Source: Cellvibrio sp. PSBB023 (GTDB taxonomy: Bacteria; Pseudomonadota; Gammaproteobacteria; Pseudomonadales; Cellvibrionaceae). From it: DNA of 64,000 bases. The stretch is taken from positions 3,450,001-3,514,000 of the forward strand of contig NZ_CP019799.1 in NCBI RefSeq assembly GCF_002007605.1, in the 5' to 3' direction. Shown piece by piece: positions 45,201-52,848 of this stretch (positions are counted from its first letter, which is position 1; each line of letters starts with the position of its first letter). The position numbers and the translations under genes were made by a program. The notes under the pieces were generated by a model. It did not search any database. It worked only from the letters and a program-made list of their open reading frames with translations, and was not told the origin of the DNA.

Positions 45201-45735
45201 AAGTGGTACGCCAGTAGCCGCGAGCGAAGAGCCGGAAGAGCCTGCGATTGGTAATACTATTGTACTAAGTATGAATTTTGCTTCACTTGGTACTTCTGGC
45301 TTGGAGGAAAACAAAGAGGTAACACTAAGCACAGAAGTTGATGCACCGACAGTAATAAATACAGCTGGATATGCAGCAAAGCTTATTGGCAAGTTAAAAA
45401 TAAGCACTACTCAAAGTGCTCCAAGTGGCGCAGATGGCTCTACTGGAGTAGTACAGTTTGGTAACAATACAGGTTCTGTTGGTAAAGTAATTATTAAACA
45501 GGTTGAATGCCCTTTTGCAATTCAAGTAAAACACGCACCAAGCAGTTCGAATGATGTAACGCGTAAGTTGCGTATCACAGTTGATGGTGCGGAAGTTTAT
45601 TATGAGGGTAACGGTGGCTTCCAAGAAGCAAATGTAGCCTCGAATTGCACTGGAAATGTGGATGTTGAAGCTTATGGATGGGATGGTACACAAGGTAAAG
45701 GTGCACGTATTTTTGATTTAGCTATTATCAAATAG
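42292..45735 (+). CDS. Pectate lyase, family PL1, multi-domain surface lipoprotein
   Basis: The ATG at 42292 (AGGAA upstream) gives the lipobox MVGC (Cys18); the longer frame from GTG 42238 is part of the leader. The order is cassette domain (nt 42478-42930), Ser linker, PL1 domain (43195-44215), Ser linker, jelly-roll module (44395-44940), one Fn3 domain (44945-45225) and an unrecognised C-terminal beta module (45245-45735). PL1 signs: VWIDHNWLE (about residue 439), FHHNWYKN, and the catalytic-region Arg in QRTPLIRNA (about 509). The cassette and leader are shared with the methylesterase at 32506, although the enzymes behind them are unrelated. Confidence 0.9.
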   Translation: MKISILSAIVISVLMVGCGGSSSGKKNTSSASSLSSSSVSVSSISSAETSSAQASSLAPVATGIFLDAAVANIGYRTATQEGFTNVNGEFNYRLGELITFYIGGLELPSVMAAEIITPLDIANVQSLEDNQVINILRLLQSLDKDGDASNGIEITAEAIAAGTVLDFTVAPEVFAESPAVKALLQATGSANQELIPAEQAVAHFQTTLELINGPSSSSSSNSSIQSSVIVVEPEPSSSSASSTPVVVEPSSSSVSSTPVVVVPSSSSVSSETVASSASVSSTPDIEVPGGSSSSISSEANGLRPAKMEGFAAHAGVTGGAGGPVITVTTGTELNAALCGVRNGNRTAPVTIMVNGTINHGNTTAQGCDTQGDVIEIKKTSNVSIIGVGTNALFDEIGIHVRDASNIIIQNVHIRNVKKSGSPTSNGGDAIGMETNVDRVWIDHNWLEASGGEKDGYDSLLDMKSGVTNVTVSYNLFNDSSRAGLVGYNDSDTNTNITFHHNWYKNIEQRTPLIRNALVHIYNNYWSNPSQTYMIHAINSRANAQALVESNYFYNVNNPLIASKDSPTPGCWQTNNDNTVLPTIYYSRTVENGQAWAIPAVVDGQLQSTCEVSVPYTVTMDAANNIPAIVMANAGVGKIGNGGDSGSSVPNSSSSNANSSGANSSSSNTSGGQSSSVVSSESNNGEGSSSIASSSAPAIVIVNTSLPFFEDFNNVVDATGFSSTAYKALQTKESPFYYSNSGTPNFANGQMIFGSARLSLGNTTAATPTTAADTVTTGEFDLSKPYRISFCVKAAQGAGTFQVLIDNNTTGATNSIHMGSSRIYSVAANSISTGQRVAINSTIGGATSFIALRAESTAQVTIDDLWVGYQADTSTEPAAETCAEPTPAAPNAPVVTAGDQQLSVSWSAVSGATSYEVIYNTVDSIDGATAFENNPVTGTNAVITGLTNNTPYFVFVRAVNANGNSEYSVSASGTPVAASEEPEEPAIGNTIVLSMNFASLGTSGLEENKEVTLSTEVDAPTVINTAGYAAKLIGKLKISTTQSAPSGADGSTGVVQFGNNTGSVGKVIIKQVECPFAIQVKHAPSSSNDVTRKLRITVDGAEVYYEGNGGFQEANVASNCTGNVDVEAYGWDGTQGKGARIFDLAIIK

Positions 45736-45744
45736 CGTTCTCTT

Positions 45745-45769
45745 CGCCCGGATAAATTCCGGGCGTTTC
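45745..45769 (+). terminator. Intrinsic terminator
   Basis: CGCCCGGA (45745-45752), loop TAAAT, TCCGGGCG (45758-45765), then TTTCT. Moderate U-tract. Confidence 0.7.
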
Positions 45770-45810
45770 TATTCCCCCCAAAAAAGAAGCCAGGAATGGC
45801 TCATCTCACC

Positions 45811-45834
45811 GGCAATAGTTATTGGTCTGATAAT
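45811..45834 (+). promoter_or_regulatory. Conserved 5' leader A core, copy 3
   Basis: CGGCAATAGTTATTGGTCTG followed by ATAA matches the first part of leader A (32401, 42186) with small changes and a shorter distance to the start codon at 45868. Confidence 0.5.
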
Positions 45835-45867
45835 CAATAAAAATGAAAATATTTGTCAGGAAAAACT

Positions 45868-48813
45868 ATGAAAAAGACAATCATTTCTGCGGCTATGCTC
45901 AGCATGTTGATGACGGGCTGTGGTGGTTCAGGGGCTGGTAGTAAAAATTCCAGTTCTGTTTCATCGCTGTCATCCAGCGCAGCCGTTTCTGTGAGCAGTG
46001 TTTCCAGTGCTGAAACCAGCTCAACACAATCCAGTAGCCAGGCGCCGGTAGTAACAGGCGTATTTCTTGATGCGGCAGTTGCCAATATTGGTTACCGTAC
46101 AGAAACCCAAGAGGGGTTCACCAATGATCAGGGTGAATTCAGTTATCGCGTTGGTGAATTAATTACCTTCTTTATCGGTGCATTGGAATTGCCGAGTGTT
46201 ACAGCAAAAGACATTGTGACACCGCTGGATATGGCCAGTACCGAAACATTGGAAGATAACCAGGTAATCAATATTTTGCGACTCTTGCAAAGCCTTGATA
46301 AAGATGGCGATGCATCAAACGGTATTGAAATTACCGCCGCTGCAATTGCAGCAGGAGCAGTATTGGATTTCACCGTGCCACCAGAGGTATTTGCACAATT
46401 ACCGGCGGTGAAGGAATTATTACAGGCATCAGGTAGTGCTAATAATGAATTAATTCCCATTGAGCAAGCTGTGGCGCACTTCCAAACAACATTGGAATTA
46501 ATTAATGGCCCATCGTCCAGCAGTTCGAGCCAATCATCTACTGTTGTTGTTGAAACCAGTTCATCTGCTAATAGCAGCGAGCAAGTGGTTGCTTCAAGCT
46601 CTTCCGTTGCTAGCAGTGAAACTGTTGTAGAGGCCAGCTCATCAGTTAATAGCAGCGCAGAAGAGGTTTCCTCCAGTGCGTCTGTCCAGAGTAGTGAAAC
46701 GGTTGTAGAAAGCAGTTCATCGGTTAATAGCAGTGAAACGGTGGCTGAATCCAGCTCATCTGTTGCGAGCAGTGAGACTGCTGTTTCATCAAGCTCGGTT
46801 AGCCCTGCGGCAGAAGTATTTTTCAGCGAAACTTTTGAAGGCGCGACAGAAAATAATTTTTATACAACCTACCGTGTGAATGGCAGTGGTCAATCGCTGT
46901 ATAAGAAGTCTGGTGGAACGCCAGCCTTTAATGACGGGGCTGTTACTTTGGCTGGTGCTCGTTTTACTATTGGCGAAGCTGGTAAAGATTTGGATTTAAG
47001 CCGACCTTATCGCATTTCATTTGATGTTATTCAGGCTGTCGGTTCTGGAAAAATACAAATTTTTGTGGACAGCGCCAGCACCTCCGGGACACGAATTTTT
47101 AATGAGAACGCCAGTACCCTCTTGAGCGGCCAGCGGTTTGTGCTGAATGCAGAGACGGGAACCGCGGCATCATTTATTCAAATCCGTGCAGAAAGTTCGG
47201 CCACCTTAACCTTTGATAATTTAGTGATTGAGTACACCGGTGCGGCAGGTTCATCCAGCAGTGCTTCATCAACGGGTAATGCGGGTACTAGCAGCTCGGT
47301 GGGAAGTTCTGTGGTGGGCGGTGTTGGTTCAAGTAGCTCATCCATAGCTTCATCGATTAGCAGTTCATCATCAAGCGAGCCTTATGTTCCGGTCGATGTA
47401 AACCTGAGTGCAGACTGTATTAGTTTGGTCACTAACCCTAATGTGAACTGGCGTGATACCAATTTGCAAACCGATCAGGAAATTGTGGAGTGTTTGTATG
47501 AGTCGCTCGGTACGCCGGTAGGTTACGGTGAAAATGCCAAGGGCGGTTACGACCCGAACGGTAATAGCAAACTCACCATTATCACGAAAAATTCCAGTGT
47601 TACCGTTGAACAACAATTACTGGATGCCTTGACCGATAACGCTCACAACTGGGTGGTATTTGATAAAGCGGAATTTGCCAATGAGCATGAAATTGGTATG
47701 TACCGTATGTATTGCGCCAACCCGACTGTGTTGTCCATGTTGGATGCCAGTGAAGCAGAATGTGTTGATTACTGGCAGTGGTGTGCTCGCAAAGGGTTTA
47801 CTGGTGAAGCGCAATGCCGCACGGAGTTTTTCAATAAGGCAATGAACAATAAAGATATTCCTATTCGTATCCCGGCGGTGGGCTCCAATAAAACCATTGA
47901 TGGGCGCATGAGCAAGGCCTATTTTATGTTCAGCGGTTTTGCGATTGGTAAAGACAGCGATGGTGTACCGACACAAACGTCGACCAGTGTGATTTTCACG
48001 CATCTGGATTTCCGTGGCGCCGGTCATACCGAGGATCACTATGTCGATCCGGATATGATTCGTTCAACCGGTTTTTCCAGCGATATCTGGATTCACAAAA
48101 ACACTTTTGATACCACGGGTGATTCAGCATTCGATGTGAAAATCGGTGCGCATAACATCACTATGTCGTTTAACCGTTTGCAAAATGTGAAGCGTGCTGT
48201 GTTGCATGGCTCCAGTGATAGCCGCACCATCAACGCCAACATTACTACCACTATGCACCACAATGCTTTTGTGACTACCGACGATAGCTACAAGTTGTTG
48301 GGTAACACCTTGCGTCGTGTACCGTTGCTACGTCGTGGTAAAACCCATATGTTTAATAATGTGTTTATTAACTATCGCAAAGAGATTTTGAGTTTGCGTG
48401 TGGGTGCCAGTGCATTCCTGGAAGACAATGCGTTTGTGGTAAATCGCATCCATCAAGAAAAATCATCTCTGGCTGCGTCGCTCGCAGAAATTAACAACAA
48501 TTACTTCAAGGATATCAGTGGCGGTTCGTTCCGTAATGATCGCAACTTCTTGTGGTTTGGCAGTGATAGCTGTGTTGTTGATGACACCACCCAAACAGCG
48601 TTGACAGCAACTAATGGCACAGTGGCCGATTTGTCACAACACTATAATGCAGCATCGCTGAATATGATTAATGGTTGGCGTTTTGCGGCGGGTCAGGATT
48701 TGGTGGATTACGTGACGCTAACGGCAGGAAAATATGGCGATGTGCCATTTAATTCGCCGCTGTCACCGGATAGGGCTTACATGGAGGCCTTATCACCAAC
48801 AGCTTGTCAGTAA
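45868..48813 (+). CDS. Pectate lyase-like PL1 enzyme, surface lipoprotein with cassette and jelly-roll modules
   Basis: The ATG at 45868 (AGGAA upstream) gives the lipobox MTGC; the in-frame start at 45853 is less likely. The order is cassette domain (nt 46055-46510), a long Ser linker built of near-repeats of ETVVESSSSVNSS, a jelly-roll module (46805-47245), a second Ser linker and the catalytic domain (47395-48813). The catalytic part carries VDPDMIRSTG, IWIHKNTFDTTGDSAFDVK, a calcium-site pattern, and RRVPLLRRGKTHMFNN with candidate catalytic Arg. It is a close relative of the catalytic domain at 61360. The subfamily differs from the other two lyases (four extra Cys near CANPTVLSMLDASEAECVDY), so substrate or product length may differ. 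Confidence 0.85.
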   Translation: MKKTIISAAMLSMLMTGCGGSGAGSKNSSSVSSLSSSAAVSVSSVSSAETSSTQSSSQAPVVTGVFLDAAVANIGYRTETQEGFTNDQGEFSYRVGELITFFIGALELPSVTAKDIVTPLDMASTETLEDNQVINILRLLQSLDKDGDASNGIEITAAAIAAGAVLDFTVPPEVFAQLPAVKELLQASGSANNELIPIEQAVAHFQTTLELINGPSSSSSSQSSTVVVETSSSANSSEQVVASSSSVASSETVVEASSSVNSSAEEVSSSASVQSSETVVESSSSVNSSETVAESSSSVASSETAVSSSSVSPAAEVFFSETFEGATENNFYTTYRVNGSGQSLYKKSGGTPAFNDGAVTLAGARFTIGEAGKDLDLSRPYRISFDVIQAVGSGKIQIFVDSASTSGTRIFNENASTLLSGQRFVLNAETGTAASFIQIRAESSATLTFDNLVIEYTGAAGSSSSASSTGNAGTSSSVGSSVVGGVGSSSSSIASSISSSSSSEPYVPVDVNLSADCISLVTNPNVNWRDTNLQTDQEIVECLYESLGTPVGYGENAKGGYDPNGNSKLTIITKNSSVTVEQQLLDALTDNAHNWVVFDKAEFANEHEIGMYRMYCANPTVLSMLDASEAECVDYWQWCARKGFTGEAQCRTEFFNKAMNNKDIPIRIPAVGSNKTIDGRMSKAYFMFSGFAIGKDSDGVPTQTSTSVIFTHLDFRGAGHTEDHYVDPDMIRSTGFSSDIWIHKNTFDTTGDSAFDVKIGAHNITMSFNRLQNVKRAVLHGSSDSRTINANITTTMHHNAFVTTDDSYKLLGNTLRRVPLLRRGKTHMFNNVFINYRKEILSLRVGASAFLEDNAFVVNRIHQEKSSLAASLAEINNNYFKDISGGSFRNDRNFLWFGSDSCVVDDTTQTALTATNGTVADLSQHYNAASLNMINGWRFAAGQDLVDYVTLTAGKYGDVPFNSPLSPDRAYMEALSPTACQ

Positions 48814-48885
48814 CTATTCAATAAGTGTTCAGGGCGGGGTGCACAACATGTGCTGCATTCCGGCCCATGACAGGCATGCCGTTAT

Positions 48886-48917
48886 AAAAAAACCGTAGCG
48901 AATGCTGCGGTTTTTTT
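48886..48917 (+). terminator. Intrinsic terminator
   Basis: A-tract with ACCGTAGC (to 48899), loop GAAT, GCTGCGGT and a long T-tract to 48917, with one G-U pair in the stem. It closes the pectin block. Confidence 0.9.
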
Positions 48918-49032
48918 ATTGATTGCGATAACAATAGTGATCTATCGCCGTGTGGATACAGAATATATTTAGGGTTATGCAAAAAAGCGCAATAAATAAG
49001 CGATTATCGGAGCAGTTATAAATATTTAATAT

Positions 49033-49353
49033 TTGTAGCTTTTTGTATATATGTTATAAAGAGTTTGTCTATAGGGATTTGTGTGGTTTGCCTGAATCAA
49101 CGGATCTTCCTGCGGTAACGCCGTCGATTGCAAATCATTTTAATAAGAATAGAAACATAGACACGGGCCTCGCCCGATTTTTAGCAGGTAACCTTTATGT
49201 CCACGCTCAGTATTCGTCAGCAGCTCATGCTCTGCGGAGTTTTGATCACAGCCCATGTTATTGTTTTTGCATTAGCACCCGCGTAAACCTTTTTACTCGG
49301 GCGTTTTGTGCAGCAAAACCACAGTCACCTCAATCGTGGGCGGCTGTGGTTTT
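49033..49353 (+). ncRNA. Candidate short transcript or leader upstream of the mrp operon
   Basis: A promoter-like pair (TTGTAG 49033-49038, 16 bases, TATAAA 49055-49060) precedes a hairpin CGGGC-CTC-GCCCG (49164-49176, followed by ATTTTT), a 29-codon open frame (49197-49286) and a terminator-like stem AAAACCACAG (49315-49324) with CTGTGGTTTT (49344-49353). CGCCCGA (49171-49177) can also pair with TCGGGCG (49297-49303), excluding the first hairpin. It could be an sRNA, a small-protein mRNA or an attenuated leader. Confidence 0.4.
49197..49286 (+). CDS. Possible small hydrophobic protein or leader peptide (29 residues)
   Basis: The frame reads MSTLSIRQQLMLCGVLITAH and continues VIVFALAPA before TAA. 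AGCAGGTAACC lies before the ATG. The sequence looks like one membrane segment after a short basic start. Support is modest: position within a promoter-terminator unit, and composition. It could also be chance. Confidence 0.35.
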   Translation: MSTLSIRQQLMLCGVLITAHVIVFALAPA

Positions 49354-49669
49354 TGTGTTTATGGGCGTTAGTATCGCGTAAGGAACTGTGAAAAATCAGC
49401 CATTTACTGGCATCTCTGCATCAAAGTGGGTATAACTGGGGCATGCTTATGTCCAAGCTCTTACCCAAGACTTTCCTGTTGGCTCCTTTGGCACCAGCCT
49501 CGAGTCAATACCTCTGTTGGCTGCGCAGTTGGTCTCCATTGCGGCAGCGCGATCCTTTTTTTACTGACCCTCCTGCAATAATTTAATCCGCACTCAGGCT
49601 TTATGCTTATCGCTGACCTTGTTACTGAGGGGGCGATCGGTACATCTACAAGCTCCCGGGATCTTTTTC
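49354..49669 (+). other. Intergenic space immediately upstream of the mrp operon
   Basis: No firm gene. A 47-codon frame from 49443 (MLMSKLLPKTFLLAPLAPAS) has no clear ribosome site. The mrp promoter should lie here or in the transcript unit upstream; I find no convincing boxes. Confidence 0.4.
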
Positions 49670-52474
49670 ATGGAATTGTTATTCATTATTTTGTTGCCCC
49701 TATTGGGCGCTTGCCTGCCACCGCTGTGCGAGCGATTTGGTCGTAACATCTGTGCTATGTCGGCGGCGGTAGGGCCGTTGCTGGCACTGGGTTTGTTAGT
49801 GTCCTATTTACCTGCGCTGTTTGAATGGCAGGTGTTTTTCTTTCACCAGAGTTGGTTGCCGCAGTTGGGTCTGGATTTAAGCCTGCGCCTTGACGGCTTG
49901 GGCATGATGTTCGCGCTGTTAATTGTGGGCATTGGCCTGTTGGTGATTTTGTACGCGCGTTACTATCTGGACGATAAGGATTCCCTCGGCCGCCTCTACG
50001 CGCTGCTGCAGCTATTTATGATGGCCATGCTTGGCATAGTCCTGGCCGATAATATCCTGTTGTTGATTGTCTTTTGGGAGCTGACCAGCCTCAGTTCTTT
50101 CCTGTTGATTGGCTATTGGTCGCACAAGAGTGAGGCGCGCAAAGGCGCGCGTATGGCCTTGGCGATTACCGGGGCAGGGGGTTTAACCCTTCTGGCCGGC
50201 GCGCTGATTCTGGGGCAGATTACCGGTAGCTATAGTTTGCAGGTGATTCTCAGTTCGGCGGAATTGATTCAGGCCCATCCGCTGTATCCGGTTGCATTGA
50301 TTTTGATTTTGATCGGCGCCTTTACCAAATCGGCGCAGTTTCCCTTCCATTTCTGGCTGCCTCATGCCATGGCTGCACCTACGCCGGTATCGGCCTATTT
50401 GCATTCGGCGACCATGGTGAAGGCCGGAGTATTTTTGCTTGCGCGTTTGTATCCTGCCCTGTCAGGGTCGGATTTATGGTTTTATCTGGTGACCTTTACC
50501 GGCCTTGCCACCCTTGTGTTTGGTGCCTATAACGCGCTCTTTAAACACGACCTCAAGGGGCTGCTTGCCTATTCCACCATCAGCCATTTGGGGCTGATCA
50601 CCTTGCTGCTGGGCTTTAGCAGCGAGCTAGCCACGGTGGCGGCGCTGTTCCATATAGTCAACCATGCGACCTTTAAAGCGTCGCTGTTTATGGCCGCCGG
50701 TATTATCGACCACGAAACGGGCACGCGCGATATGCGCCGCATTAATGGCATGTGGCAGTACATGCCCATCACCGCTACGGTGGCTATGGTATCCGCCTCG
50801 GCCATGGCCGGCGTGCCGCTGCTGAACGGTTTCCTGAGCAAGGAGATGTTTTTTACCGAGACCTTACAAGTGGAGTTGATGGGCGGATTTGATTGGATTA
50901 TTCCGCTCATGGCGACCCTTGCCGGGATTTTTGCGGTGGCCTATTCCTATCGTTTTATCCACGATGTGTTCTTTAACGGCGAACCAGTCAACCTGCCCAA
51001 GTTCCCGCCCCATGAGCCGCCGCGCTATATGATTTTGCCCATGGCGTTGCTGGGCGTGCTCTGTTTGCTGGTGGGTATAGTGCCTAACCTGACTGTCGCG
51101 CCTTTTTTGGACGCGGCCAGTCGCGCGGTGTTGGGGGGCGGTATTCCCGAGTATCACATCGCCCTGTGGCATGGCGTCAATCTACCCTTGGCGATGAGCG
51201 CTATCGCGCTGGTGGGTGGCCTGCTGCTTTACTACCAGCGTACAGGCCTCTTTGCCTTCTATGAGCGCAAGTATCGGGTGGATGAAAAAGAGGTGTTTGA
51301 AAAACGCATCCAAAGTGTGGTGCGTCTTGCCCAGCGGGTGACTGATCGCGTGGAAAACGGTTCCTTGCAGCGCTCGGTCGCCTTGTTTATCGGCACTGCG
51401 CTGGTGTTGGCGGCAGTCGAGTTCTGGCCGCTGGGATCGCTGCTGGGCAGTGTCGCCCTGACACCGGTGGATTGGGTGAGCCTGCTGTTGGCGCTGGTGC
51501 TGGTGGTTGCGGCGCTGGTGACAGTGTTGATTCACCACAACCGGGTTGCCGCACTGCTGGTGATGGGCGTCGTGGGGCTGATTGTCTCCCTTGCCTTTGT
51601 GCGCTTTTCCGCGCCGGATCTGGCCCTGACCCAAATCTCGGTAGAAGTTGTGACCATTATCCTGCTGATGCTCGCGCTCTATTTCCTGCCACAATTGACG
51701 CCTAACGAGTCGGATAAAAGCCGGGTGCTGCGCGATATCGCGCTCGCCAGCGGTGCCGGTTTGGGCGTAGGTTTGCTGACCCTGGCGATACTCACGCGCC
51801 CCTACGACACCAGTCTGGCGGACTTCTTCCTGGCCAACAGTGTCAGTGGTGGCGGTGGTACCAATGTGGTCAATGTGATTCTGGTGGACTTCCGCGGTTT
51901 TGATACCCTCGGGGAAATCACGGTATTGGCGATTGCCGGTCTGGGGGTTTACCTGATGCTCGACGGTCTGCGCCTGCCATTGCCGGGTACTGACGGCGAT
52001 GGTCGCCGTTGGGCGCGCGATCCCTATCCACCTATCCTCAGAGTGCTGTCGCGGATTTTGCTGCCGCTGGCGCTGATGGTCTCGGTGTACATCTTCCTGC
52101 GCGGCCACAACCAGCCCGGCGGCGGGTTTATCGCCGGGTTAATCACCAGTGTTGCACTGATTTTGCAGTATGTGTGCAGCGGTTCCGATTGGGTCGAGCG
52201 CCGCTTGCCTCTCGACTACAGCCGTCTGGGCGCATGGGGTGTGTTGGTTGCTGCGCTGACCGGTGCTGGCAGTTGGGCATTTGGTTACCCCTTCCTCACC
52301 ACCAGTTTTACCCATGTGCACTGGCCCTTGGTGGGCGAGTTCGAGCTGGCCACGGCGATGATTTTTGATGCCGGTGTGTATATCACCGTGGTGGGCGCCA
52401 CCTTGCTGATGCTGTCGCAATTGGGCCAGTTGGCGCAGACCACCTATGCCACAACCAAAGAGGAGGCGCACTGA
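49670..52474 (+). CDS. mrpA: Mrp Na+/H+ antiporter, fused A and B subunits (MrpA')
   Basis: The ATG at 49670 gives MELLFIILLPLLGACLPP, the usual N-terminus; the frame is open from 49619 but the extension is not membrane-like. About 934 residues with some 20 or more membrane segments. The first two thirds match the NuoL-like MrpA (FWELTSLSSFLLIGYWS, KSAQFPFHFWLPHAMAAPTP, proton-path Lys/Glu residues); the last 250 residues match the MrpA C-terminal domain plus MrpB (HNQPGGGFIAGLITS). The fusion marks a group-2 Mrp system. It is part of a hetero-oligomeric antiporter that expels Na+ using the proton gradient. The stop overlaps mrpC (TGATG). Confidence 0.93.
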   Translation: MELLFIILLPLLGACLPPLCERFGRNICAMSAAVGPLLALGLLVSYLPALFEWQVFFFHQSWLPQLGLDLSLRLDGLGMMFALLIVGIGLLVILYARYYLDDKDSLGRLYALLQLFMMAMLGIVLADNILLLIVFWELTSLSSFLLIGYWSHKSEARKGARMALAITGAGGLTLLAGALILGQITGSYSLQVILSSAELIQAHPLYPVALILILIGAFTKSAQFPFHFWLPHAMAAPTPVSAYLHSATMVKAGVFLLARLYPALSGSDLWFYLVTFTGLATLVFGAYNALFKHDLKGLLAYSTISHLGLITLLLGFSSELATVAALFHIVNHATFKASLFMAAGIIDHETGTRDMRRINGMWQYMPITATVAMVSASAMAGVPLLNGFLSKEMFFTETLQVELMGGFDWIIPLMATLAGIFAVAYSYRFIHDVFFNGEPVNLPKFPPHEPPRYMILPMALLGVLCLLVGIVPNLTVAPFLDAASRAVLGGGIPEYHIALWHGVNLPLAMSAIALVGGLLLYYQRTGLFAFYERKYRVDEKEVFEKRIQSVVRLAQRVTDRVENGSLQRSVALFIGTALVLAAVEFWPLGSLLGSVALTPVDWVSLLLALVLVVAALVTVLIHHNRVAALLVMGVVGLIVSLAFVRFSAPDLALTQISVEVVTIILLMLALYFLPQLTPNESDKSRVLRDIALASGAGLGVGLLTLAILTRPYDTSLADFFLANSVSGGGGTNVVNVILVDFRGFDTLGEITVLAIAGLGVYLMLDGLRLPLPGTDGDGRRWARDPYPPILRVLSRILLPLALMVSVYIFLRGHNQPGGGFIAGLITSVALILQYVCSGSDWVERRLPLDYSRLGAWGVLVAALTGAGSWAFGYPFLTTSFTHVHWPLVGEFELATAMIFDAGVYITVVGATLLMLSQLGQLAQTTYATTKEEAH

Positions 52475-52848
52475 TGGAAGCATTAATCGCATTGGTGATT
52501 GGGGTGTTGGTAAGTTGCGGTGTCTACCTGCTGCTGCGCGCCCGTACCTTTCCGGTCATCCTCGGCCTGACCCTGCTGTCCTACGGGGTCAACCTGTTTA
52601 TTTTTGTGATGGGTCGCCTGCGCAGTGGCGCTCCGGCAGTGATAGGGCAGGGCGATAGCTATGCCGATCCGCTGCCGCAAGCCCTGGTACTGACGGCGAT
52701 TGTGATAGGTTTTGCCATGACGGCTTTTCTGCTGGTACTCGCCCTGCGCGGCCGCGCGGAGTTGGGTAATGACCACGTGGACGGCAGTGCCGCCATCGGT
52801 GAAAAGCCGGTAAAACCGGTGCGCCCACTGGCGGAGGACGAAGTGTGA
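52474..52848 (+). CDS. mrpC: Mrp antiporter subunit C
   Basis: The 124-residue NuoK-like protein has three membrane segments (GVLVSCGVYLLLRARTFPVI, LLSYGVNLFIFVMG, ALVLTAIVIGFAMTAFLL). It starts within the mrpA' stop and overlaps mrpD (GTGTGA), so the genes are tightly coupled. AGGAGG precedes the ATG. Confidence 0.93.
   Translation: MEALIALVIGVLVSCGVYLLLRARTFPVILGLTLLSYGVNLFIFVMGRLRSGAPAVIGQGDSYADPLPQALVLTAIVIGFAMTAFLLVLALRGRAELGNDHVDGSAAIGEKPVKPVRPLAEDEV

Noticed and set aside
49043..49381. 112-codon + strand frame upstream of mrp
   Set aside because: Overlaps the better-supported 29-codon frame and the terminator stem, with no ribosome site or family pattern.
51182..52108. Long minus-strand open frame (308 codons) inside mrpA'
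   Set aside because: Gln/His/Arg-rich composition, no domain, no ribosome site, and it lies wholly antisense to a clear membrane protein.
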